Source: Spartobacteria bacterium
GTDB lineage: Bacteria > Verrucomicrobiota > Verrucomicrobiia > Chthoniobacterales > Chthoniobacteraceae
NCBI GenBank assembly: GCA_025350985.1
Contig: JANXWU010000266.1
Location: 1 to 11,767 of the forward strand
Direction: 5' to 3'
Length of the DNA stretch: 11,767 nt
The translations under genes and the position numbers were made by a program. Positions 1 through 6,941 of this stretch are shown piece after piece; within the stretch, counting starts at the first letter, position 1; every line of letters starts with the position of its first letter. The notes under the pieces are model-generated. The model saw only the letters and a program-made list of their open reading frames with translations. It was not told where the DNA came from and did not search any database.

Positions 1-224
1 TCAGAATGGTGAGGAGAGTTAGTTTTTTCATGGGTGTTTTGTTTTGGGTTGAACCGTGGCCGCGGCGGAAATGCCGCAGTCATTGGTGGATGGCACTGGT
101 AGCCGTTTCCCGCGCAGGTCGCAAGCGCGAAGCTGCCTGCCGGTTGTCCCGGCGCTCGGTGAGCGTCGCCATTTTTCGCGTGAGAGTTTGCGGCGACCAT
201 GGCCCGCCGCTACAACTTTTGGCG
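1..224. other. Region upstream of the propeller-cytochrome gene, with hairpin-forming sequence
   Basis: No gene is supported here, although one frame is open. It contains three self-complementary stretches: GCGGC/GCCGC at 62-66 and 73-77; GCAGGTCGC with GCGA...CCTGC at 114-140 (stem with a 5-nt bulge); and GGCGCTC-GGT-GAGCGTC at 151-167. The last is followed after GCCA by five T (172-176), so it could terminate an upstream rightward transcript. The promoter of the downstream operon may also lie here, but no convincing -35/-10 pair is seen. Confidence 0.35.
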
Positions 225-3200
225 ATGATCCGCCCCCTCTCCGCTCTCGCGCTCGTTCTCCTTTTGGCGAAAAACTTCACCCACGCCGCCGACGTGCCGA
301 AAACCGCGTCGCTCCCGAAGCCGCACCCCGACTGGAAAATCGAACTCGTCGCCGAGCCGCCAGTTTTGAAATACCCGAGCGTCGTCACCTGCGCGCCGGA
401 CGGACGCATCTTCGTCGCGCAAGACCCGGCCGACATGCCCGGCCCGAGCAACGAGCCGATCGACTCGATTCTCTGCATCCATCCCGACGGGCACATCACG
501 AAGTTCGCCGAGGGACTGCACGCCGTCTTCGGCCTCGCGTATCTCGATGGAAAACTCTTCGTCCACCACTGCCCGGATTTCAGCGTGTTTGACGACGACA
601 ACGGCGTCGGAAAAAATCGCGTCGATCTTTTCAAAACCAATCCCGACCCGAACGTCGGCGGCAAGGGTTTCAACGATCACATCCCCTCGAACATGCGGCT
701 CGCGATGGACGGCTATTTTTACATGAGCGTCGGCGACAAAGGCATCTTCAACTGCGTCGGCAAGGACGGCAGCAAAATTGAACTGCACGGCGGCGGCGTG
801 ATTCGCTTTCGCCCCGACGGCACGCATCTCGAAGTCTTCGCCACCGGCACGCGCAACCACCTCGACGTCGCCATCAACGCCGAGGACGAAATTTTCACCT
901 ACGACAACACCGACGACGGCAACGGCTGGTGGACGCGCGTCACGCACATCGTCGATGGCGGCTACTACGGCTATCCTTACGACTACCAGAAAGCGCCGCA
1001 TTTCGGAGTGACCGCCCCTTCAAAAGAAACCCTCGACGCGGAGAAGCGCAAAGTAGCGCAAGCTTCCAGCTTGCAACCCGACAACAACGCAAGCTGGAAG
1101 CTTGCGCTACCTTTCCTCCCCGCCATGACCGACTTCGGCGGTGGCTCGCCCACTGGCGCGATTTGCTACAACGAAGACGCGCTCCCCGACGAATATCGCG
1201 GCAACCTCTTCCTCTGCGAATGGGGACGCCGCCAGCTCCTGCGCCTCCGCATCTCGCGCGACGGCGCCACCTACAAAGTGGACGAGCGCGTCCAGCACGA
1301 CGGCGACGATTTCCTCGTCTCCGAAAAAGCCAGCGGCAAACGCGAGTTCCGTCCCGTCGGCATCGCCGTCTCGCCCGACGGCATGAGCTTTTACATCGCC
1401 GACTGGAACTTCGGCGGCTGGCGCGCGCCCGAGACCGCGGGGCGTTTGTTGAAAGTGACCTACACGGGAAAAAGCCACGCCACGCCCAAGCCCGCGTGGT
1501 TCGTGCCGGCGGCGACGGGAAAAAAATTCGACGCGACCGACGAGGAGTTGATCGAAGGCTTGAAACATCCCGCGCAAAGCGTGCGGATGGTCGCGCAACG
1601 GCGGCTGGCGGAGCGGGGCGAAAATGTTATTCCCAAACTGAAAGCGCTACTTGTTCGCGACGACTTGCCGCCACCGATACAAGGAGGTCATCCACTTTCA
1701 ATTTTCAAAAATGGCTCACACGAAAAAGTGCCGAACTACGCGCGCTGGCACGCAATTTGGACACTCAACGCAATTGATGGAGGCAAAACTGCGTGGGTTG
1801 AAATTCTTGCCGCTGCACAAAAAGGCGACGACACCTCGGTTCGCGCACAAGCGATGCGGCATTTCGGTGAGCACAAGGTGGAATGGGACACCGTAAATCC
1901 GACACCAGGCGTATTGAATGAAGCGCTCAATGAAAGCAATCCACAGATTCGGCGAGTCGCAGCAATCGCAATAGGGCGAATTGGAAAGAGCTATTCAAAT
2001 GGCGAGATCCTACACGCGGTAAAAAACGCGGACGATCCCCTTGTTCGTTACGCGATGCTCAGCGCGGTGAAACGAATCGGTCAAAATGATCCGTGGTGGG
2101 CTTACGTCGCCCAAAATCTCCACATAAAAGGCGTATCAAAAGCACAAAAAGAATTCGCTTTGCAAGCAATGACGGAAATTTACGACGAGGAAATTGTGAA
2201 GTCGCTCGCCAGATTCATTGCGATGGAAGACGGCGAACCGAACGTCGTCATTTTTTCCGGCAGTGTCGTTTTCTTCACTTTGGTTTTTCCAGATGAGCGC
2301 GCACACGCCCTCCGCGTCCTCGCCGAGTTGCACCGGCAGCGGCCGCCGTGGGACGGCCAATGGTGGGGCACGCAGCCGGTCAAAGGCGCGCCCGAGCCGA
2401 AGAACGTCGATTGGGCCGGCACGCCGCTCGTGCTCGCCGCCATCACCCGCGCGCTCGGCGATCCCGCGCTCGAAGTGCGCCGCGCCGCCGTCGAAGCCGT
2501 GCAGATCGCCTCGCACAAAGACGCCGCGCCCGCGCTGCGCGAGATGTTCACCCGCGAGACCGACGCCAATCTGAAAAAATCAATCCTCCTCACGCTCGGC
2601 TCGCTCAAGGACAACGCCGCCTCCCCGCTCATCGTCGGCATCCTCGAAGCCCCCGTGTCGAACGGAAAAAAAGCGCCGGTAGGGACGGCTCTCCGAGCCG
2701 TCCGCCCAGACGCGACCACGGATTCAACGCCCGAAAAAAGTTCGACGCCTGATGCGAATTCCACGCCCAGCGGACGCCTCGGAAAGGCGTCCCTACCGGC
2801 ATCGCGCGACAATTCCGCCTTGCTCGAAACCGCCATCAAAGCCGCAGGACAAATCGGCGACAAACCTTGCGTGGACGCGCTCGCGAAACTCGCCGACACC
2901 GCGACAGACGCCGACACGCTCATCCGCACGCTCGACGCGCTCGGCAACACGCACCTCGCCGAGTCCGTCGCCGCGCCCGTGAAATTGGTCGCGCACCGCG
3001 ACGCAAAAGTCCGCAACGCCGCCAGCAACGCGCTTGCAAACATCGGCGGCAACGCCGTGCTCGACGCCATCACGCCGCTGTTCGACGATCCCGTTTGGGA
3101 CGTGCGCAAAGCCGCCATCGCCACCGCCGGCGCGCTGAAAAACAAACGCGCGCTGTCGAAACTTCTCGCGCTTTACCAAATCGATGTCGTGCGCGCTGAC

Positions 3201-3935
3201 GCGCTCGCCGCGCTTGTGAAAATGCCCGACGTGCAGGCGCTCGACGTTTACCTCGACGGCCTCGGCTCAAAGGAAAACCGCATCCGCGACGAGTCGCGCA
3301 AAGCGATCGAAAACCTGCGCGACAAAGCGCTGCCGCTCGTCGAAGCACGCCACGCGAAAACGCCGTTCACCGGCCAGACGCTGCGCGAGTTGCAGCGCGC
3401 GTTCGACCGCGACGCGACCGCGCGCAAAGGCCCGCTTTTCGCCGGGGAACAAAAACCTTCCGCCGCCGCCGACTACGAAAAATTCGCGACGACGCACGAC
3501 GGCGACGCGAACAAAGGCCGCAAACTTTTCGATGAAACCGCCGGCTGCGTCCTCTGCCACGCCGTCAACGGCAAAGGCGGCCAGATCGGCCCCGAGTTGA
3601 CGGGCATCGGCACAAAATACGCGCGCGCCACGCTCATCGAGTCGGTGCTTTATCCCTCGAAACAAATCTTCGACGGCTACCGCAGCACGGTCATCACGAC
3701 CAAAAGCGGCGATGCGTTCACCGGATTTATCCGGGACGAAACTCCCGCTCAACTCGTCGTGCTCGACGCCGTCGGCGAAGCGCATCCGCTGATCAAAGAT
3801 CAGATTTTCAAGCGCGAGGAGAGCAACGTTTCGCTAATGCCCGAGGGCCTGCAAGCCGCGATGTCGCTTGCCGATTTCGCCGACCTCATCGCCTATCTCG
3901 AATCGCTCAAGGAAAAAGAAGCTGCTAAAAAGTAA
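225..3935 (+). CDS. Secreted PVC-type dehydrogenase-like beta-propeller / HEAT-repeat / cytochrome c fusion protein
   Basis: A 1236-aa exported protein in three parts. After a signal peptide (hydrophobic core about residues 5-20, likely cut after THA), residues about 25-420 form a beta-propeller of the glucose/sorbosone-dehydrogenase type, with blade motifs such as CAPDGRIFVAQD, FRPDGTHLEVFATGTRN and VSPDGMSFYIADW. Residues about 435-1035 are HEAT-like helical repeats (for example LEVRRAAVEAV, AKVRNAASNALANIG, WDVRKAAIATAGAL). Residues about 1092-1236 are a c-type haem domain with CVLCH (C1108-H1112) and a probable distal Met ligand in SLMPEG. This order matches the Pirellula/Verrucomicrobium-type membrane-bound dehydrogenase and haem-binding families. 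The likely role is periplasmic oxidation of a sugar or similar substrate with electrons passed to haem; the substrate is unknown. The reading frame is open from position 6, but ATG 225 is chosen because a good signal peptide starts there and the 73 residues upstream look non-coding. No strong Shine-Dalgarno is visible. Two in-frame palindromic repeats and an AT-rich stretch interrupt the gene. It leads the sulfatase operon. Confidence 0.9.
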   Translation: MIRPLSALALVLLLAKNFTHAADVPKTASLPKPHPDWKIELVAEPPVLKYPSVVTCAPDGRIFVAQDPADMPGPSNEPIDSILCIHPDGHITKFAEGLHAVFGLAYLDGKLFVHHCPDFSVFDDDNGVGKNRVDLFKTNPDPNVGGKGFNDHIPSNMRLAMDGYFYMSVGDKGIFNCVGKDGSKIELHGGGVIRFRPDGTHLEVFATGTRNHLDVAINAEDEIFTYDNTDDGNGWWTRVTHIVDGGYYGYPYDYQKAPHFGVTAPSKETLDAEKRKVAQASSLQPDNNASWKLALPFLPAMTDFGGGSPTGAICYNEDALPDEYRGNLFLCEWGRRQLLRLRISRDGATYKVDERVQHDGDDFLVSEKASGKREFRPVGIAVSPDGMSFYIADWNFGGWRAPETAGRLLKVTYTGKSHATPKPAWFVPAATGKKFDATDEELIEGLKHPAQSVRMVAQRRLAERGENVIPKLKALLVRDDLPPPIQGGHPLSIFKNGSHEKVPNYARWHAIWTLNAIDGGKTAWVEILAAAQKGDDTSVRAQAMRHFGEHKVEWDTVNPTPGVLNEALNESNPQIRRVAAIAIGRIGKSYSNGEILHAVKNADDPLVRYAMLSAVKRIGQNDPWWAYVAQNLHIKGVSKAQKEFALQAMTEIYDEEIVKSLARFIAMEDGEPNVVIFSGSVVFFTLVFPDERAHALRVLAELHRQRPPWDGQWWGTQPVKGAPEPKNVDWAGTPLVLAAITRALGDPALEVRRAAVEAVQIASHKDAAPALREMFTRETDANLKKSILLTLGSLKDNAASPLIVGILEAPVSNGKKAPVGTALRAVRPDATTDSTPEKSSTPDANSTPSGRLGKASLPASRDNSALLETAIKAAGQIGDKPCVDALAKLADTATDADTLIRTLDALGNTHLAESVAAPVKLVAHRDAKVRNAASNALANIGGNAVLDAITPLFDDPVWDVRKAAIATAGALKNKRALSKLLALYQIDVVRADALAALVKMPDVQALDVYLDGLGSKENRIRDESRKAIENLRDKALPLVEARHAKTPFTGQTLRELQRAFDRDATARKGPLFAGEQKPSAAADYEKFATTHDGDANKGRKLFDETAGCVLCHAVNGKGGQIGPELTGIGTKYARATLIESVLYPSKQIFDGYRSTVITTKSGDAFTGFIRDETPAQLVVLDAVGEAHPLIKDQIFKREESNVSLMPEGLQAAMSLADFADLIAYLESLKEKEAAKK
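1053..1110. repeat. Perfect 22-bp inverted repeat within the propeller gene
   Basis: Left arm 1053-1074 (beginning GTAGCGCAAGCTTCC) and right arm 1089-1110 (ending GGAAGCTTGCGCTAC) are exact reverse complements, separated by a 14-nt loop (1075-1088). It is read in frame as VAQASSL, then QPDNN, then ASWKLALP, placing about 20 residues (about 277-296) between propeller strands. The arms would form a very strong hairpin in DNA or mRNA. It looks like a REP- or MITE-like palindromic unit rather than ordinary coding sequence. Confidence 0.9.
2675..2800. repeat. 31-bp imperfect inverted repeat with nested hairpins within the HEAT region
   Basis: Arms 2675-2705 and 2770-2800 match at 28 of 31 positions as reverse complements, with 64 nt between them. 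Each arm is also a hairpin by itself: GGACGGCTC-TCC-GAGCCGTCC at 2683-2703 and GGACGCCT-CGGAA-AGGCGTCC at 2772-2792. The element is read in frame as VGTALRAVRP, a Thr/Ser/Pro/Asp-rich linker, then GRLGKASLPA, adding about 45 residues of low complexity (about 816-862) between helical repeats. Both this and the 1053-1110 element begin GTAG and end CTAC. Confidence 0.88.
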
Positions 3936-3959
3936 GGGAAATCGAAAGCAACCCTCGCC

Positions 3960-5567
3960 ATGAACATCCGCATAATTCTCGCCGCGTTCGCCGCGGTTGC
4001 CGCGCAACCCCCTGCCCAAGCCGCTCCCGAGCCGGCGGCCAAGCCGAACATCGTCTTCGTCCTCTGCGACGATCTCGGCTACGGCGACGTGAGCAGTCTC
4101 AACCGGCAAGGCAAAATTCCCACGCCGAACATCGACGCCCTCGCCCACGACGGCATGATTTTCACCGACGCGCACGGCAGCTCCGCCGTGTGCTCGCCGA
4201 CGCGTTATGCCATTCTCACCGGCCGCTACAACTGGCGCACGCGGCTCCAAAGCGGCGTGCTCGGCGGCATCAGCCCGCACTTGATTGACCCGTCGCGGCT
4301 CACGGTTGCGTCGCTTTTAAGAAAGCACGGCTACGCGACCGCGTGCATCGGCAAGTGGCACCTCGGCATGGACTGGCCGAAAAAAGAAAGCGACTTCAAA
4401 CCGAACGACAACATCGAAAAAGGCAGCGACGGCTGGAAGGTCGATTTTTCCAAGCCGATCACCAACGGCCCGAACGCGGTCGGGTTCGACTACTACTTCG
4501 GCATCAGCGCGTCGCTCGACATGGTGCCGTACACCTTCATCGAAAACGACCGCGTCACCGTGCAGCCGACGGTGGACAAAAAGTTCCCGATGATGCTCGG
4601 ACGCGAGGGCGGAACGACGCGCAATGGCCCGGCGGCGGCGGAGTTCGAGGCGGGCGATGTGCTGCCAACACTCACGCGCAAGGCGGTCGAATATGTCGGC
4701 TCGAAGGCGAAATCCGGCTCGCCTTTTTTCCTCTATCTGCCGCTGAACGCGCCGCACACACCGATCGCGCCGACGAAGGAGTGGCAGGGAAAAAGCGGGC
4801 TGAATCCCTACGCCGATTTCGTGATGCAGACGGACGCGTGCATCGGCGAAGTGATCGAGGCGGTGCGGAAAAACGGGCTGGCGGAGAACACTCTCTTCAT
4901 CGTGACGAGCGATAACGGTTGCTCGCCGCAGGCGAAATTCCCCGAATTGCTCGCGAAGGGACACAACCCCAGCTACGTCTTCCGGGGCACGAAGGCGGAC
5001 ATCTGGGACGGCGGGCACCACATCCCATTCGTCGCGCGCTGGCCGGGAAAAGTGAAAGCTGAATCACGCAGCGACGCACTGGTCTGCCTCGGCGATTTGC
5101 TCGCGACGTGCGCGGAAATCGTCGGCGAAAAACTGCCCGACAACGCAGGCGAGGACAGCGTCAGTTTTTTGCCGGCCCTGACCGGGAACCTCGATTCCAA
5201 GCGGCTTCGCGAGTCGATTGTGCATCACTCGGTCAGCGGACGCTTTGCGATCCGCGAGAAGAAGTGGAAGCTCGAACTCTGCCCCGGCTCGGGCGGTTGG
5301 AGCGATCCGAAGGACATTCCCGCCGCGAAACAAGGGCTGCCGTCGATTCAGCTTTACGACCTCGCCGAGGACATCGAGGAAAAGAAAAACGTCCAATCCG
5401 AGCATCCCGACGTGGTGGCACGACTGACAAAACTTTTGGAAAAACAAGTCGCTGATGGGCGCAGCACACCGGGCGCACCGCAGCCCAATGACGCGAAGAT
5501 CGACCTTTGGAAAAAGAATCTGGATGCGCCCAACAAGCCGAAGCCGGCGAAGGATGTCGGAGATTAG
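3960..5567 (+). CDS. Secreted type I sulfatase (arylsulfatase family S1)
   Basis: A 535-aa formylglycine-dependent sulfatase that would hydrolyse sulfate esters in the periplasm or outside the cell. A short hydrophobic signal peptide (about residues 1-22, ending AQA or QAA) precedes the core fold. The maturation motif CSPTR is at residues 78-82, where C78 would be converted to formylglycine. Other catalytic or metal residues seen are D37 and D38 (LCDDLGYGD), K132 and H134 (GKWHLG), H266 (NAPHTP), D318 and N319 (TSDNG) and K345 (RGTKADIWDGG). The active-site set is complete, and the length is normal for the family. It starts 24 bp after the propeller-cytochrome gene and probably shares its mRNA; the ribosome site is weak. 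It needs a formylglycine-generating enzyme encoded elsewhere. The substrate is not predictable by eye: a sulfated polysaccharide is inferred only from context. Confidence 0.95.
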   Translation: MNIRIILAAFAAVAAQPPAQAAPEPAAKPNIVFVLCDDLGYGDVSSLNRQGKIPTPNIDALAHDGMIFTDAHGSSAVCSPTRYAILTGRYNWRTRLQSGVLGGISPHLIDPSRLTVASLLRKHGYATACIGKWHLGMDWPKKESDFKPNDNIEKGSDGWKVDFSKPITNGPNAVGFDYYFGISASLDMVPYTFIENDRVTVQPTVDKKFPMMLGREGGTTRNGPAAAEFEAGDVLPTLTRKAVEYVGSKAKSGSPFFLYLPLNAPHTPIAPTKEWQGKSGLNPYADFVMQTDACIGEVIEAVRKNGLAENTLFIVTSDNGCSPQAKFPELLAKGHNPSYVFRGTKADIWDGGHHIPFVARWPGKVKAESRSDALVCLGDLLATCAEIVGEKLPDNAGEDSVSFLPALTGNLDSKRLRESIVHHSVSGRFAIREKKWKLELCPGSGGWSDPKDIPAAKQGLPSIQLYDLAEDIEEKKNVQSEHPDVVARLTKLLEKQVADGRSTPGAPQPNDAKIDLWKKNLDAPNKPKPAKDVGD

Positions 5568-5595
5568 CTGCGGACTTCGCAGGCAAAGGATTGGG

Positions 5596-6936
5596 ATGAA
5601 AATCGCCATCGCCTTGCTAGCCGCTTGTTTCCTCGCTTTCACGGCCATCGCGCAGAAAGCGCCGCAGCCCGAGCCGAAGATGAGCTTCATCGACAACGGC
5701 ACCGTCCGCCTCGGCATCGATCTCAATCGCGGCGGCGCGATCACCTGGCTCTCGAAATCGGGCAGCGAGTTGAATGTGATCAACAGCCATGATCTCGGAC
5801 GAGAAGTGCAGATGTCATTTTACGCCGGGCCGGTGCCGTTCAGCGTTGGCGAAAAAAAGCCCGCGCCGCATTGGAATCATCTCGGCTGGAATCCGGTTCA
5901 GGCCGGAGATGATTTCGGGCACATCCCGAAGCTGCTCGAACACAAAAACGACGGGCGCTCCCTTTATGTGAAGTGCATCCCAATGCACTGGCCGCTCGAC
6001 GGCGTTCCGGGCGAATGCACCTTCGAGAGCTGGCTTGAACTCGATGGCGCGGCAGTGCGCGCGCGCTGCCGGCTGAACAACGCGCGCCCCGACAAAACGC
6101 AATATCATGCGCGCGCGCAGGAATGCCCGGCGGTCTATGTCAACGCGCCGTTTTACAAATTGATGACCTACACGGGCGGCAAACCATTTACGAATGACGC
6201 GCTCAGGCGCATCGAGAAAACTCGTCAGGATTTCCCATGGGAAAACTGGCTGGCGACGGAAAACTGGGCGGCGCTGGTCAACGACAACGGCTGGGGACTT
6301 GGCGTGTGGAATCCGCAGTGCGTTCGCTTCCTGGGTGGCTTCGCGGGCAAGCCGGGAGTCGGCGCGCCGAAGGATAATTTCTGCGGCTACCTCGCCCCGC
6401 AAATGGAGGAGATTCTCGATCACAACATCGTGCACGAATACCGCTACGAACTTGCGCTCGGGACGCTCGACGAAATCCGTCGCCGATTTTACGCGAGCGC
6501 GAAAAACCAACCGCTGCCGCCGGTCTGGCGCTTCGAGCGCGATCGTCAAAGCTGGACGCTGGCCAACGCGACCGACTCCGGCTGGCCCCTCTCCGGCGAG
6601 TGGCGCGTGAAGCTGGAACTACTGCATCCCGAACTGCGCAGCCCGGTGTTCGTCGCGCGAGCGGAGGAGGCGCCGGTGCTGATGTTGCAGGCGGCGCTGA
6701 CTTCACCGCATCGAAGCGCGAAAGTTTTCTGGCGCACGATCGACGAGCCGAAGTTCGTGGAGAAAAACTCGGCAAAGTTTGAAGTGAAAGGCGACGGCGA
6801 GTTTCACGAATATCGCGTGCGGCTCGCGGAGGCGCCGGGATGGAGTGGCGCGGTGATCCAGCTTCGCATCGATCCTGTCCCGACGGGCGCGACGGGTGCA
6901 TCGGTGCGCCTCCGGTCGGTGATGCTGGGAAAATAG
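5596..6936 (+). CDS. Unknown secreted protein, mutarotase-like N-terminal region plus carbohydrate-binding-like C-terminal domain
   Basis: A 446-aa protein I cannot assign to a named family. ATG 5596 is chosen because it begins a clear signal peptide (hydrophobic about residues 4-18, likely cut after AIAQ) and follows an AAGGA Shine-Dalgarno at 5586-5590 with a 5-nt spacer. The frame is open further upstream, but that part only overlaps the preceding sulfatase gene. Residues about 27-300 are rich in beta strands. The opening pattern (NGTVRLGIDLNRGGAITWLS) is reminiscent of galactose-mutarotase-like beta-sandwich proteins, and aromatic and His residues recur (HWNHLGW, IPMHWPLDG, FPWENWLATENWAALVNDNGWG). 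Residues about 309-446 (from RFERDRQSW to the end) resemble a jelly-roll carbohydrate-binding module (VFWRTIDEPKF, FHEYRVRL, WSGAVIQLRIDP). It lies 28 bp downstream of one sulfatase and 5 bp from the convergent end of another. A role in binding or acting on a sulfated glycan is an inference from that context. Confidence 0.8.
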   Translation: MKIAIALLAACFLAFTAIAQKAPQPEPKMSFIDNGTVRLGIDLNRGGAITWLSKSGSELNVINSHDLGREVQMSFYAGPVPFSVGEKKPAPHWNHLGWNPVQAGDDFGHIPKLLEHKNDGRSLYVKCIPMHWPLDGVPGECTFESWLELDGAAVRARCRLNNARPDKTQYHARAQECPAVYVNAPFYKLMTYTGGKPFTNDALRRIEKTRQDFPWENWLATENWAALVNDNGWGLGVWNPQCVRFLGGFAGKPGVGAPKDNFCGYLAPQMEEILDHNIVHEYRYELALGTLDEIRRRFYASAKNQPLPPVWRFERDRQSWTLANATDSGWPLSGEWRVKLELLHPELRSPVFVARAEEAPVLMLQAALTSPHRSAKVFWRTIDEPKFVEKNSAKFEVKGDGEFHEYRVRLAEAPGWSGAVIQLRIDPVPTGATGASVRLRSVMLGK

Positions 6937-6941
6937 CCGCG

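Noticed and set aside
6..224. 73-residue N-terminal extension of the propeller-cytochrome protein
   Set aside because: It is Arg/Trp-rich with no family resemblance, it overlaps hairpin sequence, and a normal signal peptide starts at ATG 225.
1053..2800. CRISPR array or insertion sequence as explanation for the repeats in the first gene
   Set aside because: There are only two unrelated inverted pairs, with no regular direct repeats or spacers and no transposase frame; they fit small palindromic elements instead.
2180..3145. 321-residue open frame on the minus strand within the propeller-cytochrome gene
   Set aside because: It is antisense to the HEAT repeats, rich in Ser/Ala/Arg, with no motif; a typical high-GC shadow frame.
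5568..5582. 5-bp hairpin CTGCG-GACTT-CGCAG ahead of the unknown secreted gene
   Set aside because: It is too short to call a terminator or attenuator and has no T run.
5455..5595. 47-residue N-terminal extension of the unknown secreted protein
   Set aside because: It overlaps the sulfatase coding end in another frame, is Arg-rich, and ATG 5596 has both a Shine-Dalgarno and a signal peptide.
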